This document shows positions 51,204-60,181 of a stretch of 64,000 nucleotides of DNA, piece after piece. A program made the position numbers and the translations under genes. Under the pieces are notes generated by a model. The model did no database searches. It was not told the DNA's origin and was given only the letters and a program-made list of their open reading frames with translations. Where the stretch lies: contig JAPLFG010000003.1 in the NCBI GenBank assembly GCA_026390795.1, positions 682,001 through 746,000 on the forward strand. Reading direction: 5' to 3'. The DNA comes from Ignavibacteriales bacterium (GTDB lineage Bacteria > Bacteroidota > Ignavibacteria > Ignavibacteriales > Melioribacteraceae). Position 1 is the first letter of the stretch. The number at the start of each line of letters is the position of its first letter.

Positions 51204-53321
51204 ATGGAACAAATACATAACATTGGTAGTGAACTCGATTGGATAGTACTCATAGTTTATATGATTGCTATGTTATTATTTGGAAGCTACTTTGCAAAAT
51301 ACAATAAAGACACGAACGATTTTTTCTTCGGCGGCAGGCGCTTTACATGGTGGTTAATCGCAATGTCAATTGTCGCTACCGGTATCAGCAGCCATAGCTT
51401 TGTAAAATATTCTGCTATGGGTTTTAAGTATGGATTCTCTTCTTCGATGTCATATATGAATGATTGGTTTTTCGTTCCGTTCTTTCTGTTCGGATGGCTT
51501 CCTATCATTGTCTATTCAAGAATAAAATCTATTCCGGAATATTTCGAAAGAAGATTTTCTCCTTCCGCACGATTTTTCGTTACAATTCTTCAACTAATGT
51601 ATTTAGTAGGATATGTTGGAATTGGTTTCCTTACAATGGGAAAGGCAATTATGCCATTGATGCCGGAACATTTCACAATTTTTGGAATGCAAATTCACGT
51701 TACTTTAATGGGATTAATCTGGGTTACCGCCGTCATTACAGGAATTTATATTACCTTCGGAGGACAAACAGCAGTTATTTTCACAGACCTTGTTCAGGGA
51801 TTGATGCTTCTCTTTGCCGGTTTGATGATTTTTGTTGTAGGTGTTTACTATGTCGGCGGGTGGGATTCATTCTGGCATCTTCTTCCTAATAGCTGGAAAC
51901 TTCCATTTGCTGGATTTAATTCTCCGGCAGAATTTAATTCTGTAGGTACATTTTGGGAAGATGGAATTGCCGGTTCCGTTGGATTTCTGTTTATGAACAT
52001 GGGATTGATAATGCGGTTCATGGCGACGAAGAATGTTCATGAAGGGAGAAAAGCGGCAACTATAAATATTCTTTTTATGCTTCCAATCTCTGCAATAGTT
52101 GTTGGTGGCGGCGGTTGGGTTGCTAAAGCAATCTCTGTAAAGTTTCCAGGTTTACTTCCTCCGGATATTAATCCTGACAGCGTTTTCGTTGTAGTCTCAA
52201 ATATAATTACCGGTCCAGGTGTTTTTGGATTTGTTATTGCGGCAATAGCAGCTGCATTGATGTCAACTGTCAGTACACTTCTTAATGCCACTGCGGCAAT
52301 TTGGGTAAACGATGTAGACCGGCCGATTAGAATTTGGCTCAAGAAAATAAAACGTGAAGAACCGGTTGATGAAAAAAGAGCAATGGTTGTTGCAAGAACC
52401 TCTACAGTTGCGTTTACAATGCTTGGTGTTTTTGCTGTTTACGCGTTCAATTCTTATCCAACAGTTTATCAAGCACATGCATTTTTTCATGCGACGCTTA
52501 CACCTCCTTTAATGATCGCCATTTTCTTTGGCGCTTTCTGGAAAAAATTTACTCCGGCCGGATTAATAACTACCGTGGTTGGCGGTATTGCATTCATGCT
52601 ACTTGGAAATAGGTATCCATTAGAATTAATTGGACCGCTTGCTCAAGGTACACCTTATGATCCGGTTCATCCATTTACATACATGGCGGCATTATATAAT
52701 TTGATAGTGTGCACCGGTGTTGCCGTTTTGGTAACTCTTTCCCAAAACAAACTGAAACATTTTGCTGCTAAGATTAAAAAGAATCCTAATCATACTGCAA
52801 TTATGTATTCAATGGTTGTCTTTAGTGTTGTGGTTGTTCTTATCGATATTTTTGATGCAATTTTCAGATTCAAGATAGCTTCACTGGGAATTTTATTTTG
52901 GGCTACAATCTTTGCTTCTGCATTCGTTGCATTGATTACCACATTTTACGTTAAGTATGATGCTGAAGCGCAAACAGCCGGCTTAACTGTTTGGTCAATT
53001 CACAAAGCAAAAGAATGGTTTAAGGGAAGGAAATTGAATGAACGCGAAGGTGAAATTATAAAGCTCAATTGGAAACTGAACGAAAGCGATGATGAAGATG
53101 TAATAAACTTTTCTAAAAAAGATATGCACAAAATGGCTGCCGAAACCGGCGATCTGGTATATATATCAGATGCACGCAGATGGCTTGGTGGATTAAAATC
53201 ATGTCACACAGTTTATGGTGAACCTCATAATGAAGACGGAATAGTTTACATTAGAAAATTACATATAGGAAAAGGACTATTTGTTGAAGGAAAAATATTA
53301 GAGGCCGAAAAAGAGATGTAA
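51204..53321 (+). CDS. Sodium:solute symporter (SSS family)
   Basis: A 705-residue inner-membrane symporter of the SSS/SLC5 type. The start of helix 1 (LDWIVLIVYMIAMLLFGSYFAKYNKDTNDFFFGGR) and the sodium-site region GGQTAVIFTDLVQGLMLL are characteristic. Thirteen or more hydrophobic segments are present. A hydrophilic C-terminal part of about 105 residues (from VKYDAEAQTAGLTVWSIHK) with RRWLGGLKSCHTVYGEPH is unusual in length. The substrate is unknown. The ATG at 51204 follows the small membrane gene by 7 nt, so the two form one operon. Confidence 0.93.
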   Translation: MEQIHNIGSELDWIVLIVYMIAMLLFGSYFAKYNKDTNDFFFGGRRFTWWLIAMSIVATGISSHSFVKYSAMGFKYGFSSSMSYMNDWFFVPFFLFGWLPIIVYSRIKSIPEYFERRFSPSARFFVTILQLMYLVGYVGIGFLTMGKAIMPLMPEHFTIFGMQIHVTLMGLIWVTAVITGIYITFGGQTAVIFTDLVQGLMLLFAGLMIFVVGVYYVGGWDSFWHLLPNSWKLPFAGFNSPAEFNSVGTFWEDGIAGSVGFLFMNMGLIMRFMATKNVHEGRKAATINILFMLPISAIVVGGGGWVAKAISVKFPGLLPPDINPDSVFVVVSNIITGPGVFGFVIAAIAAALMSTVSTLLNATAAIWVNDVDRPIRIWLKKIKREEPVDEKRAMVVARTSTVAFTMLGVFAVYAFNSYPTVYQAHAFFHATLTPPLMIAIFFGAFWKKFTPAGLITTVVGGIAFMLLGNRYPLELIGPLAQGTPYDPVHPFTYMAALYNLIVCTGVAVLVTLSQNKLKHFAAKIKKNPNHTAIMYSMVVFSVVVVLIDIFDAIFRFKIASLGILFWATIFASAFVALITTFYVKYDAEAQTAGLTVWSIHKAKEWFKGRKLNEREGEIIKLNWKLNESDDEDVINFSKKDMHKMAAETGDLVYISDARRWLGGLKSCHTVYGEPHNEDGIVYIRKLHIGKGLFVEGKILEAEKEM

Positions 53322-53393
53322 CTAAAATTAGAAGCAAGAGGTTAGAAGTGAGAGGTATTTAAAATTTACTTTTTACATCTAACCTAATACGTT
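53322..53393. repeat. Short intergenic repeat between convergent genes
   Basis: The gap between the symporter and coaD contains AGAGGTTAGAAGTGAGAGGT and a partial inverted match, ACATCTAACCT. This resembles the other degenerate intergenic words in the window. No clear terminator is seen. Confidence 0.35.
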
Positions 53394-53882
53394 TTACTCC
53401 TTCTTCTTTCCAAATTTAAGTTTCAGTTTCTCTACAACTATCGGCGGAACAAATTCCGAAACATCTCCTTGAAACTGTGCGAGATTGCGCACAATTGTTG
53501 AATTAAGATAAGTATACCTTGCATGCGGCATCAAAAGAATTGTTGTAATTTCTCCGGCAAGTTTTCTATTCATCAATGCCATCTGAAATTCATATTCAAA
53601 ATCACTTATTGCACGCAGACCGCGTATAATTCCCACCGCGCCGACTTGCTTAGCATGATTTACGACTAATCCATCAAACGAATCAACAACAACGCGTTTA
53701 TAATCCTTTAAACTCACCTTGAGCATTTCAACACGTTCATCAACAGTGAAGAGTGAGGTCTTACCGGGATTTCTTGCCACCGTAACAATTACCTCTTCAA
53801 ATAATTCAATAGCACGACTAACAATGTCAATGTGTCCGTTAGTTACTGGATCGAATGTGCCGGGATAAATTACTTTTGCCAT
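53394..53882 (-). CDS. coaD: Phosphopantetheine adenylyltransferase
   Basis: Transfers AMP from ATP to 4'-phosphopantetheine, the penultimate step of coenzyme A synthesis. The 162-residue length is normal. The nucleotidyltransferase motif is YPGTFDPVTNGHIDI (HxGH-type His18). RNPGKTSLF, GLRAISDFEYEFQMALMNR and TYLNSTIVRN complete the site. It is downstream of rsmD on the same strand, a gene order conserved in many bacteria. Confidence 0.97.
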   Translation of the reverse strand: MAKVIYPGTFDPVTNGHIDIVSRAIELFEEVIVTVARNPGKTSLFTVDERVEMLKVSLKDYKRVVVDSFDGLVVNHAKQVGAVGIIRGLRAISDFEYEFQMALMNRKLAGEITTILLMPHARYTYLNSTIVRNLAQFQGDVSEFVPPIVVEKLKLKFGKKKE

Positions 53883-53952
53883 AACTACTCTAATTTGTGT
53901 GCAGCTAAAATATAATTCTTTGTGCTAAATAAAAAAGTCGATCCTATTTAAA

Positions 53953-54516
53953 TTATTCAGTACTGCCTGAATTGTTCTCAAAAAGGTAAATCAAACTATC
54001 ACCCAATCTTTTGAATGCCTCTTTGCGAAATGCTTCTTCATCTTCTTTTTTTGTTTGAATGGAACGCTCAATTAGAATTATTCCATCATCAGCCAGAAAG
54101 TTATTTGCCAGGATATTTTTAACAACAAGATAAATATCATCTTTGAAAAACGGCGGATCGGCTAGAATCAGATCATACTTTTCATGATCTGCAATTTTTG
54201 AAAATTTTATTGCGTCCATTCTAAATATTTTACACTCATTGTCAGCATTAAGAGATGAAATATTTTCTTGAAGCATTTTTGAGACATGGAAATCTTTCTC
54301 GATAAAATGCACCTCATCGGCTCCCCGGCTTAAGGCTTCCAAGCCAAGTGAACCGGATCCGGCATAGATATCGCAAACTTTAATTCCCTCAAACTCAATT
54401 GAATGTACCAGATAGTTAAAAATCGATTCTTTGTTTTTATCCGTCGTGGGGCGTACCAATTTTGAATTTGGGAATTTTATTGTGCGTCCTTTGAATTTAC
54501 CGGCGATTATTCTCAT
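53953..54516 (-). CDS. rsmD: 16S rRNA (guanine966-N2)-methyltransferase
   Basis: Methylates G966 of 16S rRNA. The 187-residue protein has the RsmD start MRIIAGKFKGRTI, then VRPTTDKNKESIFNYL, the SAM motif CDIYAGSGSLGLEALSRGA, HFIEKD, and the catalytic LILADPPF. Its ATG overlaps the pilM-like stop codon by one base (TGATG), so translation is coupled. coaD follows after 70 nt. Confidence 0.95.
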   Translation of the reverse strand: MRIIAGKFKGRTIKFPNSKLVRPTTDKNKESIFNYLVHSIEFEGIKVCDIYAGSGSLGLEALSRGADEVHFIEKDFHVSKMLQENISSLNADNECKIFRMDAIKFSKIADHEKYDLILADPPFFKDDIYLVVKNILANNFLADDGIILIERSIQTKKEDEEAFRKEAFKRLGDSLIYLFENNSGSTE

Positions 54517-55430
54517 CAGACCATTCTTATAGCAATTCCGGTTGCAGCAGCAAATGAATTGAATTTTATTTTATAAAGCGGATTATTCAAAACATCCTCT
54601 TCGGGTTTTAAATGCTCGAATGGATTAATTTTTTTTAGTGCATGACCAAAATAATTTTTCATTTTATTTTCAAATTCTTCAGTAAGATCTTGTCCAAAAA
54701 GAAGAACCGTCTTGAAATCTGCGATCGTTAAATTATACTCACTTAATTTTTTAACGACGGATCTCATTTCATCAAATATATTATGCACAGCCGGATCAAG
54801 GTTTTTGAAAAAGAACGGATAAACTCCGTCAATTGCAGATATGGAAGAATATTTTTGGTCAATATAAATACTCAAAGTGTAGTCGTTATTTACCTGCTTC
54901 TTATCCAAATACAAAAAAGCATTTGATGCAAGGTGAACATTATCAATATATTTTAATTCTAGTGAATTCTGAGCGCAGAATTTATTTATGGCAACTACCA
55001 AATTTTTATCTACGGCAAAGACAATTGCTTTCTTTTCCCGGCATACCGAACTTTTATCTATCTCAATATGCTGGATGAAGAAATTATCTTTATCGCAATT
55101 GGGAAAGAGAATAGAGATTTCCCAGCGGAAATGATCATGCAGATCTTTTTTTACAAGTGAATCATCATAAGGTACTTCAAAAATTTTGAAGAAATTATTC
55201 GGCAAAGCAAAGGATACGTTCTGAGAGTTAAAAGGTTTTCTTTTTACAATCTTATTGAACGATGTCTGCATGATGCCAATCAATTTTTCTTCGCTTAACG
55301 CAGTGGTAAAATTTTCGGTATGAATGGTCTGATCTACATTTTCCAGATAGAATGAATCGTCTTTGTAGCCAATTTCAACAAGCTGAAGTTTGGATTCGGT
55401 TAAATTAATTCCGGCATGATTGTTAAACAC
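54516..55430 (-). CDS. PilM-like actin-fold protein
   Basis: A 304-residue protein that resembles the type IV pilus assembly ATPase-fold protein PilM/ComA family. It has an N-terminal strand HAGINLTESKLQLVEI, VSFALPNNFFKIFEVPYDD, and a C-terminal NSFAAATGIAIRMV like the PilM ending. The nucleotide-binding loops are weak, so ATP binding is uncertain. No pilN, pilO or pilQ genes follow. The start is a GTG at 55430. It sits between an HhH protein and rsmD. Confidence 0.65.
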   Translation of the reverse strand: MFNNHAGINLTESKLQLVEIGYKDDSFYLENVDQTIHTENFTTALSEEKLIGIMQTSFNKIVKRKPFNSQNVSFALPNNFFKIFEVPYDDSLVKKDLHDHFRWEISILFPNCDKDNFFIQHIEIDKSSVCREKKAIVFAVDKNLVVAINKFCAQNSLELKYIDNVHLASNAFLYLDKKQVNNDYTLSIYIDQKYSSISAIDGVYPFFFKNLDPAVHNIFDEMRSVVKKLSEYNLTIADFKTVLLFGQDLTEEFENKMKNYFGHALKKINPFEHLKPEEDVLNNPLYKIKFNSFAAATGIAIRMV

Positions 55431-55459
55431 GGTTTCTCAACTTTATTTCTTAAAGAAAA

Positions 55460-55966
55460 TTATTCTATTATAACCAGATTCTTAATTTTTTCTAATTTCT
55501 TTTTACCAATACCTTTGATATTCAACAACTCATTTAGTGATTTTATCTTACCGTGTTTGTTCCTGTATTCAAGTAATGCCCCGGCTGTTTTTTGTCCAAA
55601 TCCGGGTAGTTTCATCAGCTCCGATATATTTGCTTTGTTTAAACTAATTTTTTGCCGCAGAGAAGATATTTTATTCACTGAACCGGTTTTAACTTCTTTA
55701 TTAAAATCCAAAAGTTCAGGTTTAGAAGCAATCTTTTTTTCTACTTGAAGGATGGTTGAATCTTCTACTCCGGAACCGCCTGATGCGGCATTGAATAAAC
55801 TGTCTTCTTGTTTGGAATCGAATTCGAGAAACGTTTTGTCATTCTTTACATCTTTAATAATGTTGACCGCAACCCCGATCAAACAAGCCGTCAAGATAAA
55901 TAGGATTACATTTGTCTCTGTGGAAGTAAAGCCAATCTTCTTTGAAAATTTTTCTAATGATTTCAT
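55460..55966 (-). CDS. ComEA-like helix-hairpin-helix protein
   Basis: A 168-residue protein with one N-terminal membrane helix (NVILFILTACLIGVAVNI), a polar linker of about 60 residues and a C-terminal double helix-hairpin-helix: ISLNKANISELMKLPGFGQKTA and NELLNIKGIGKKKLEKI. This is the ComEA layout, a membrane-anchored DNA receptor for uptake. The neighbouring pilM-like gene is consistent with a competence or pilus role, but no other competence genes are visible. Confidence 0.87.
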   Translation of the reverse strand: MKSLEKFSKKIGFTSTETNVILFILTACLIGVAVNIIKDVKNDKTFLEFDSKQEDSLFNAASGGSGVEDSTILQVEKKIASKPELLDFNKEVKTGSVNKISSLRQKISLNKANISELMKLPGFGQKTAGALLEYRNKHGKIKSLNELLNIKGIGKKKLEKIKNLVIIE

Positions 55967-56033
55967 CTCTCCCCCTAAATTATTAATTATATCAGGAGCC
56001 GGAAAAAATCAGATAAATAAGAACAAATTTTAA

Positions 56034-57143
56034 CTAGCTGGAAGCTTTCATGTTTGGCAACTTTTGAAGTTCCTTCAACATTTCTTTTTCTTTTGCAGTT
56101 ACATTTTTAGGAACGTGAATATTAATTTTAACAAGTTGATCTCCTGCACCGTGACTATTAAGGTGTTGAATTCCTTTTTCTCTCATCTTTAAAAATTTTC
56201 CGGGCAGAGTTCCGGGTTCAATTTTTAATTTGGCTCTGCCGTTTAAAGTCGGAACTTCAACCTCTGTTCCAAGCACTGCTTCCGGATAACTAATAAATAA
56301 TTCGTGTATTACATTGTCACCATCGCGTGTAAAATATTGGTGGTGCATTTCTTCAAAGAGAACTATTATATCTCCGGCGGGTCCATTATTTTTTCCGGCG
56401 TTTCCTTCACTACGCAAAGTCATATAATTTCCATCATAAACTCCGGCCGGAACATTTATCTTGATAGTAGATTCATCTTGTACGCGTCCATCGCCGGAAC
56501 AAGTATGACACGGTTCGGAAATAATTCTTCCGGTTCCGCCGCAATTATTACATGGCGCAATGTTTACAAACTGTCCAAAGATTGATTTAGAGACTTGACG
56601 CACTTCTCCCGTACCGTTACAGACCGAACATGTTTTGAATGAGGCTGAACTTTTTGCGCCTGAACCATTGCATGTAGTACACTTGTTGAATTTTTTTATT
56701 TTAACTTTTTTAGTGGTTCCGGTTGCAATTTCTTCGAGTGTTAATTTCAAAGTAATTTTCAAATCCGAGCCGGGATGACCTGTTGAACGTTGACGGGATC
56801 TTTGTTGTTGTGAACCGCCAAAGAAATCGTCAAAAATTGTCGAACCGCCGAACGATCCTCCGAAAATATCAGAGAAGTGACTAAAGATATCGTTCACATT
56901 TGTGAAGCCCGGATCACTTTTTAATCCGCCGTGTCCAAAACGATCATACTTAGCACGTTTTTCATCGTTACTTAGAACCTCATAAGCTTCTGCGGCTTCT
57001 TTAAAATTTTCTTCCGCCTGCTTATCACCCGGATTACGATCCGGATGAAACTGCATTGCAAGTTTTCTATAAGATTTTTTGATCTCATCCTGTGTTGCAC
57101 TTTTGCCTACACCTAAAACTTCGTAATAATCTCTTTTTGCCAT
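56034..57143 (-). CDS. dnaJ: Chaperone protein DnaJ
   Basis: Hsp40 co-chaperone that delivers substrates to DnaK and stimulates its ATPase; 369 residues. The J domain (residues 4-69) has the HPD motif (FHPDRNPGD). A Gly/Phe-rich stretch follows, then four zinc-binding repeats ([32 protein letters not shown]) and the C-terminal substrate domains. All parts are intact. It is third in the hrcA-grpE-dnaJ order; dnaK is not adjacent. Confidence 0.97.
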   Translation of the reverse strand: MAKRDYYEVLGVGKSATQDEIKKSYRKLAMQFHPDRNPGDKQAEENFKEAAEAYEVLSNDEKRAKYDRFGHGGLKSDPGFTNVNDIFSHFSDIFGGSFGGSTIFDDFFGGSQQQRSRQRSTGHPGSDLKITLKLTLEEIATGTTKKVKIKKFNKCTTCNGSGAKSSASFKTCSVCNGTGEVRQVSKSIFGQFVNIAPCNNCGGTGRIISEPCHTCSGDGRVQDESTIKINVPAGVYDGNYMTLRSEGNAGKNNGPAGDIIVLFEEMHHQYFTRDGDNVIHELFISYPEAVLGTEVEVPTLNGRAKLKIEPGTLPGKFLKMREKGIQHLNSHGAGDQLVKINIHVPKNVTAKEKEMLKELQKLPNMKASS

Positions 57144-57155
57144 TAAATCTTTCCC

Positions 57156-57845
57156 TTATTCTTGCTCATTTGAATTACCTTCTATAGTACTGGAATCATT
57201 ATCAGGTTTAATTTGAGAATGATCCATCTCTTGACTAACAATAACCTTAGCGTGCCGAATGACTCTATCTTTATACAGATATCCCGGTTCTAAAACTTCG
57301 AGAACAGTATGCGGTGCAACACCTTGAGCAGGTTGCTGCATTAGTGCTTCATGAAAGTGAACATCAAATGGTTTTCCCTTTGCATCTATTTTCATAACAC
57401 CTTGATTCTCAAGTATCTTTCCGAATTTTTCGAATACAAGCATTAAACCTTTTTTTGTTGAATCGAATCCGCCGGAAGTACCCGCAGAATTTGGTACTTC
57501 ATCAATATGAGAAAGTGATCGTTCAAGATCATCGTAGACAGGTAATATATTTCTAATAAAAGATTCAGCCGCATATTTAATAATGTTAAGTTGATCATTT
57601 TCGTTACGGCGTTTGAAATTTTCAAACTCAGCAGCTTTTCTTAAGAGAGCATCTTTGAGTTCCAAATTTTGCTTTTCAATTTCAGCAATCTTATCATTTA
57701 GTTTTTTAAGTTCTGCTTCGTTTGATTCCAATCCGCTGCTTTTATTTTCTGTTTCCGTTTTGGAAACTTCTTCTCTTTCAATCGGAATTTTATTATCTGC
57801 TTCTTTATTAGAGGAATTCTGTTTATTCAATTTTTCGTCTTCCAT
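57156..57845 (-). CDS. grpE: Nucleotide exchange factor GrpE
   Basis: Releases ADP from DnaK. The 229-residue protein has a long acidic, disordered N-terminus and a coiled coil (about residues 55-100). The conserved GrpE head follows: AEFENFKRRNENDQ, ILPVYDDLERSL, PFDVHFHEALMQQPA and VLEPGYLYKDRVIRHAKVIVSQ. The ATG at 57845 is preferred; the frame could extend to 57896 but that would overlap the end of hrcA. Confidence 0.96.
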   Translation of the reverse strand: MEDEKLNKQNSSNKEADNKIPIEREEVSKTETENKSSGLESNEAELKKLNDKIAEIEKQNLELKDALLRKAAEFENFKRRNENDQLNIIKYAAESFIRNILPVYDDLERSLSHIDEVPNSAGTSGGFDSTKKGLMLVFEKFGKILENQGVMKIDAKGKPFDVHFHEALMQQPAQGVAPHTVLEVLEPGYLYKDRVIRHAKVIVSQEMDHSQIKPDNDSSTIEGNSNEQE

Positions 57846-57855
57846 TGTTATTAAT

Positions 57856-58902
57856 TTATCTTTGTTTGGTGAATTCTTGTGTAAGCTGTTCGGCAATGTA
57901 AACTACTGCTGCAACAATCTTGGAATAGTCCATTCTCTTCGGTCCCATAATTCCAAGTGTGCCATGCATATCGCCTATTTTATATTCTTTTGCAATCATA
58001 CTATAATCGGAAAGTTTTTCTTCATGAATTTCCTGACCTATTGTTATTGAAACATCATCTTCCATCGGAAGTTTCTTTCCATCAAGAATATGAATAATGA
58101 TTTCTTTATTCTCAATTAGTTCAATAACGCTTTGAAATTGATTTACATCTTCAAATTCAGGCTGTTTTAAAATATTTTTGGTGCCGGATATAATTGCTTT
58201 TTCGCTGCTTTGATCTGTAAAAATTTTATCAACAGAATCTAAAAATACCCGGATTATCGGTCGGTAAGATTCCGAATTAAAATCTTTCATTCTCTCTTCA
58301 ATCGTATTCCTAATTTCAGAGAAACGTAACCCCGTCAATCGTTCGTTCAATAATTGCTGAACCGTCGACACTTCTTCTTCTTTCACATCGGCATCAATCT
58401 CTAATGTGATTGTTTTTACCATACCCGAATTGATACTAACAATAACTAATATTCTTGTAGAAGAGAGTTGTACAATTTGAATTTTTTGAAGAACCGCATT
58501 CTCAAATTTTGGATAGGTAACCATTGCCAGTTGATTCGTTAAATCACTTAGAATCGAAGAAGTGACTCTCAAAAGTTCTTCTGTTTCGGTTGATGCAGAG
58601 CTTAAGTTTACATCAATAATATTTTTTGATGTTAGATCGAGCTTGGGCGGATCCATAAGTGAATCTACATAAAACCGGTAACCTTTATCGGTCGGGACCC
58701 TGCCGGCAGATGTATGCGGATGATTTAGAAATCCTGTTTCTTCAAGATCCGACATAATATTTCTAATAGATGCCGGAGAGAGACCAATATCATACCTTTT
58801 CGAAATATTTCGTGAGCCGACCGGATTTGCAGTTAGTATAAATTGATGAATCACAAACCGCAGAATCGCTTTTTCCCTATCTTTTAACTGATATTCTTCC
58901 AT
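57856..58902 (-). CDS. hrcA: Heat-inducible transcription repressor HrcA
   Basis: Repressor of class I heat-shock genes; 348 residues. The N-terminal winged helix has VGSRNISKRYDIGLSPASIRNIMSDLEE with TSAGRVPTDKGYRFYVD, which is diagnostic for HrcA. The GAF-like core and the C-terminal IMGPKRMDYSKIVAAVVYIAEQL are present. It is the first gene of a minus-strand run with grpE and dnaJ. HrcA normally binds the CIRCE inverted repeat, but I found no TTAGCACTC-type repeat in the 172 nt upstream. Confidence 0.96.
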   Translation of the reverse strand: MEEYQLKDREKAILRFVIHQFILTANPVGSRNISKRYDIGLSPASIRNIMSDLEETGFLNHPHTSAGRVPTDKGYRFYVDSLMDPPKLDLTSKNIIDVNLSSASTETEELLRVTSSILSDLTNQLAMVTYPKFENAVLQKIQIVQLSSTRILVIVSINSGMVKTITLEIDADVKEEEVSTVQQLLNERLTGLRFSEIRNTIEERMKDFNSESYRPIIRVFLDSVDKIFTDQSSEKAIISGTKNILKQPEFEDVNQFQSVIELIENKEIIIHILDGKKLPMEDDVSITIGQEIHEEKLSDYSMIAKEYKIGDMHGTLGIMGPKRMDYSKIVAAVVYIAEQLTQEFTKQR

Positions 58903-59074
58903 TGTAAATCAAACATACTCATTTTTAGCGGGTTCAAAGTTATCAAAAAAATAGAAATTTTTCACGAATGACTCTTTTTCATAATAAACTGTGGTCCTGA
59001 TAACCGTTAAGGTAAAATTTCGCAAAAGTTTTTATGTATATTTTAAATGGAAAAGATGAACTATTGGAGAAATT
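58903..59074. other. Divergent hrcA/purM intergenic region
   Basis: 172 nt of AT-rich sequence between the hrcA and purM starts. I looked for a CIRCE repeat, a TAnnTTTG promoter and a riboswitch-like fold and saw none with confidence. Confidence 0.4.
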
Positions 59075-60070
59075 GTGGCCATAACTTACAAATCTTCCGG
59101 GGTTAATATACAAGCCGGAGACGAAACTGTCGAAAAGATAAAATCTCTCGCTAAATCAACATTTAATAAAAATGTTCTTTCGGGTATTGGTCACTTCGGC
59201 GCCTTTTATGAAGTCGATTTGAAGAGATGGAAAAATCCAGTTCTTGTATCCAGCGTTGACGGTGTAGGCACAAAATTAAAAATTGCTTTCGCAATGGATA
59301 CACATGATACCGTTGGTCAAGATTTGGTAAATCACTGTGTGAATGATATTGCAGTTTGCGGAGCCGAACCTCAATACTTTATGGACTATCTTGCATTCGG
59401 AAAACTTGTGCCGGAAAAAGCCGAGCAGATCATAAAAGGATTTTCAATTGCCTGTAAAGAAAATGGAGTTGCATTAATTGGTGGTGAAACTGCTGAGATG
59501 CCGGGATTATATAATGAAAATGAATATGATATGTCCGGGACAATTGTTGGCATTGTAGAACGAGATAAAATTATTGACGGACGAACCGTTAATGTAGGCG
59601 ACGTACTGATTGGATTTGCCTCAAGTGGATTGCATACAAACGGTTATTCTCTTGCGAGAAAAGTATTATTTGAGAATTTTTCTGTGAATGACAATCACGA
59701 TTTACTAAGTGGTACTATTGGCGAAGAATTATTGAAAGTGCATAAATCATATTTGAATTTGATCAGAGAGTTGAAAGAAAAAATTTCGATCCATGCTTTC
59801 TCGCACATTACAGGCGGCGGAATTATCGGCAACACCAAACGCGTTATACCTAAAGATATGCAGATCAAGATTGATTGGAGCGCATGGAGTGTACCGCCAA
59901 TTTTCAGACTGATTAAGGAAACCGGAAAAATTGCAGAAGATGAGATGAGAAAAGCTTTCAATATGGGAATTGGGTTGATTGCGGTTGTTGATAAAAATGA
60001 TGCCGGGCAAGTATTAAAAATTTCAGAAGCATTTGGTGAAAAAGGTATTATTGTTGGAGAAGTAATTTAG
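59075..60070 (+). CDS. purM: Phosphoribosylformylglycinamidine cyclo-ligase
   Basis: Fifth step of purine synthesis: closes the imidazole ring to give AIR. The 331-residue protein has the AIRS features GIGHFGAFYEVDL, LVSSVDGVGTKLKIA, DLVNHCVNDIAVCGAEP, ALIGGETAEMPG and the C-terminal AHITGGG-like FSHITGGGIIGN. The start is GTG with a GGAG site 5 nt upstream. No other pur genes are in the window. It is about 110 nt ahead of the TatD fusion gene. Confidence 0.96.
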   Translation: MAITYKSSGVNIQAGDETVEKIKSLAKSTFNKNVLSGIGHFGAFYEVDLKRWKNPVLVSSVDGVGTKLKIAFAMDTHDTVGQDLVNHCVNDIAVCGAEPQYFMDYLAFGKLVPEKAEQIIKGFSIACKENGVALIGGETAEMPGLYNENEYDMSGTIVGIVERDKIIDGRTVNVGDVLIGFASSGLHTNGYSLARKVLFENFSVNDNHDLLSGTIGEELLKVHKSYLNLIRELKEKISIHAFSHITGGGIIGNTKRVIPKDMQIKIDWSAWSVPPIFRLIKETGKIAEDEMRKAFNMGIGLIAVVDKNDAGQVLKISEAFGEKGIIVGEVI

Positions 60071-60181
60071 ATAAATCAAATATTATTCTTGCGCTTGCAA
60101 TCAATCTGCTCTACAAATCCATAATTGACTAACAAGAAAGTGCAAGATTAAGATCAAGAGAAAATTTAGAAAGACTTAATA

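Noticed and set aside
58903-59074. Possible CIRCE element upstream of hrcA
   Set aside because: No TTAGCACTC or GAGTGCTAA half-site could be found; the ACTC words present are not in an inverted arrangement.
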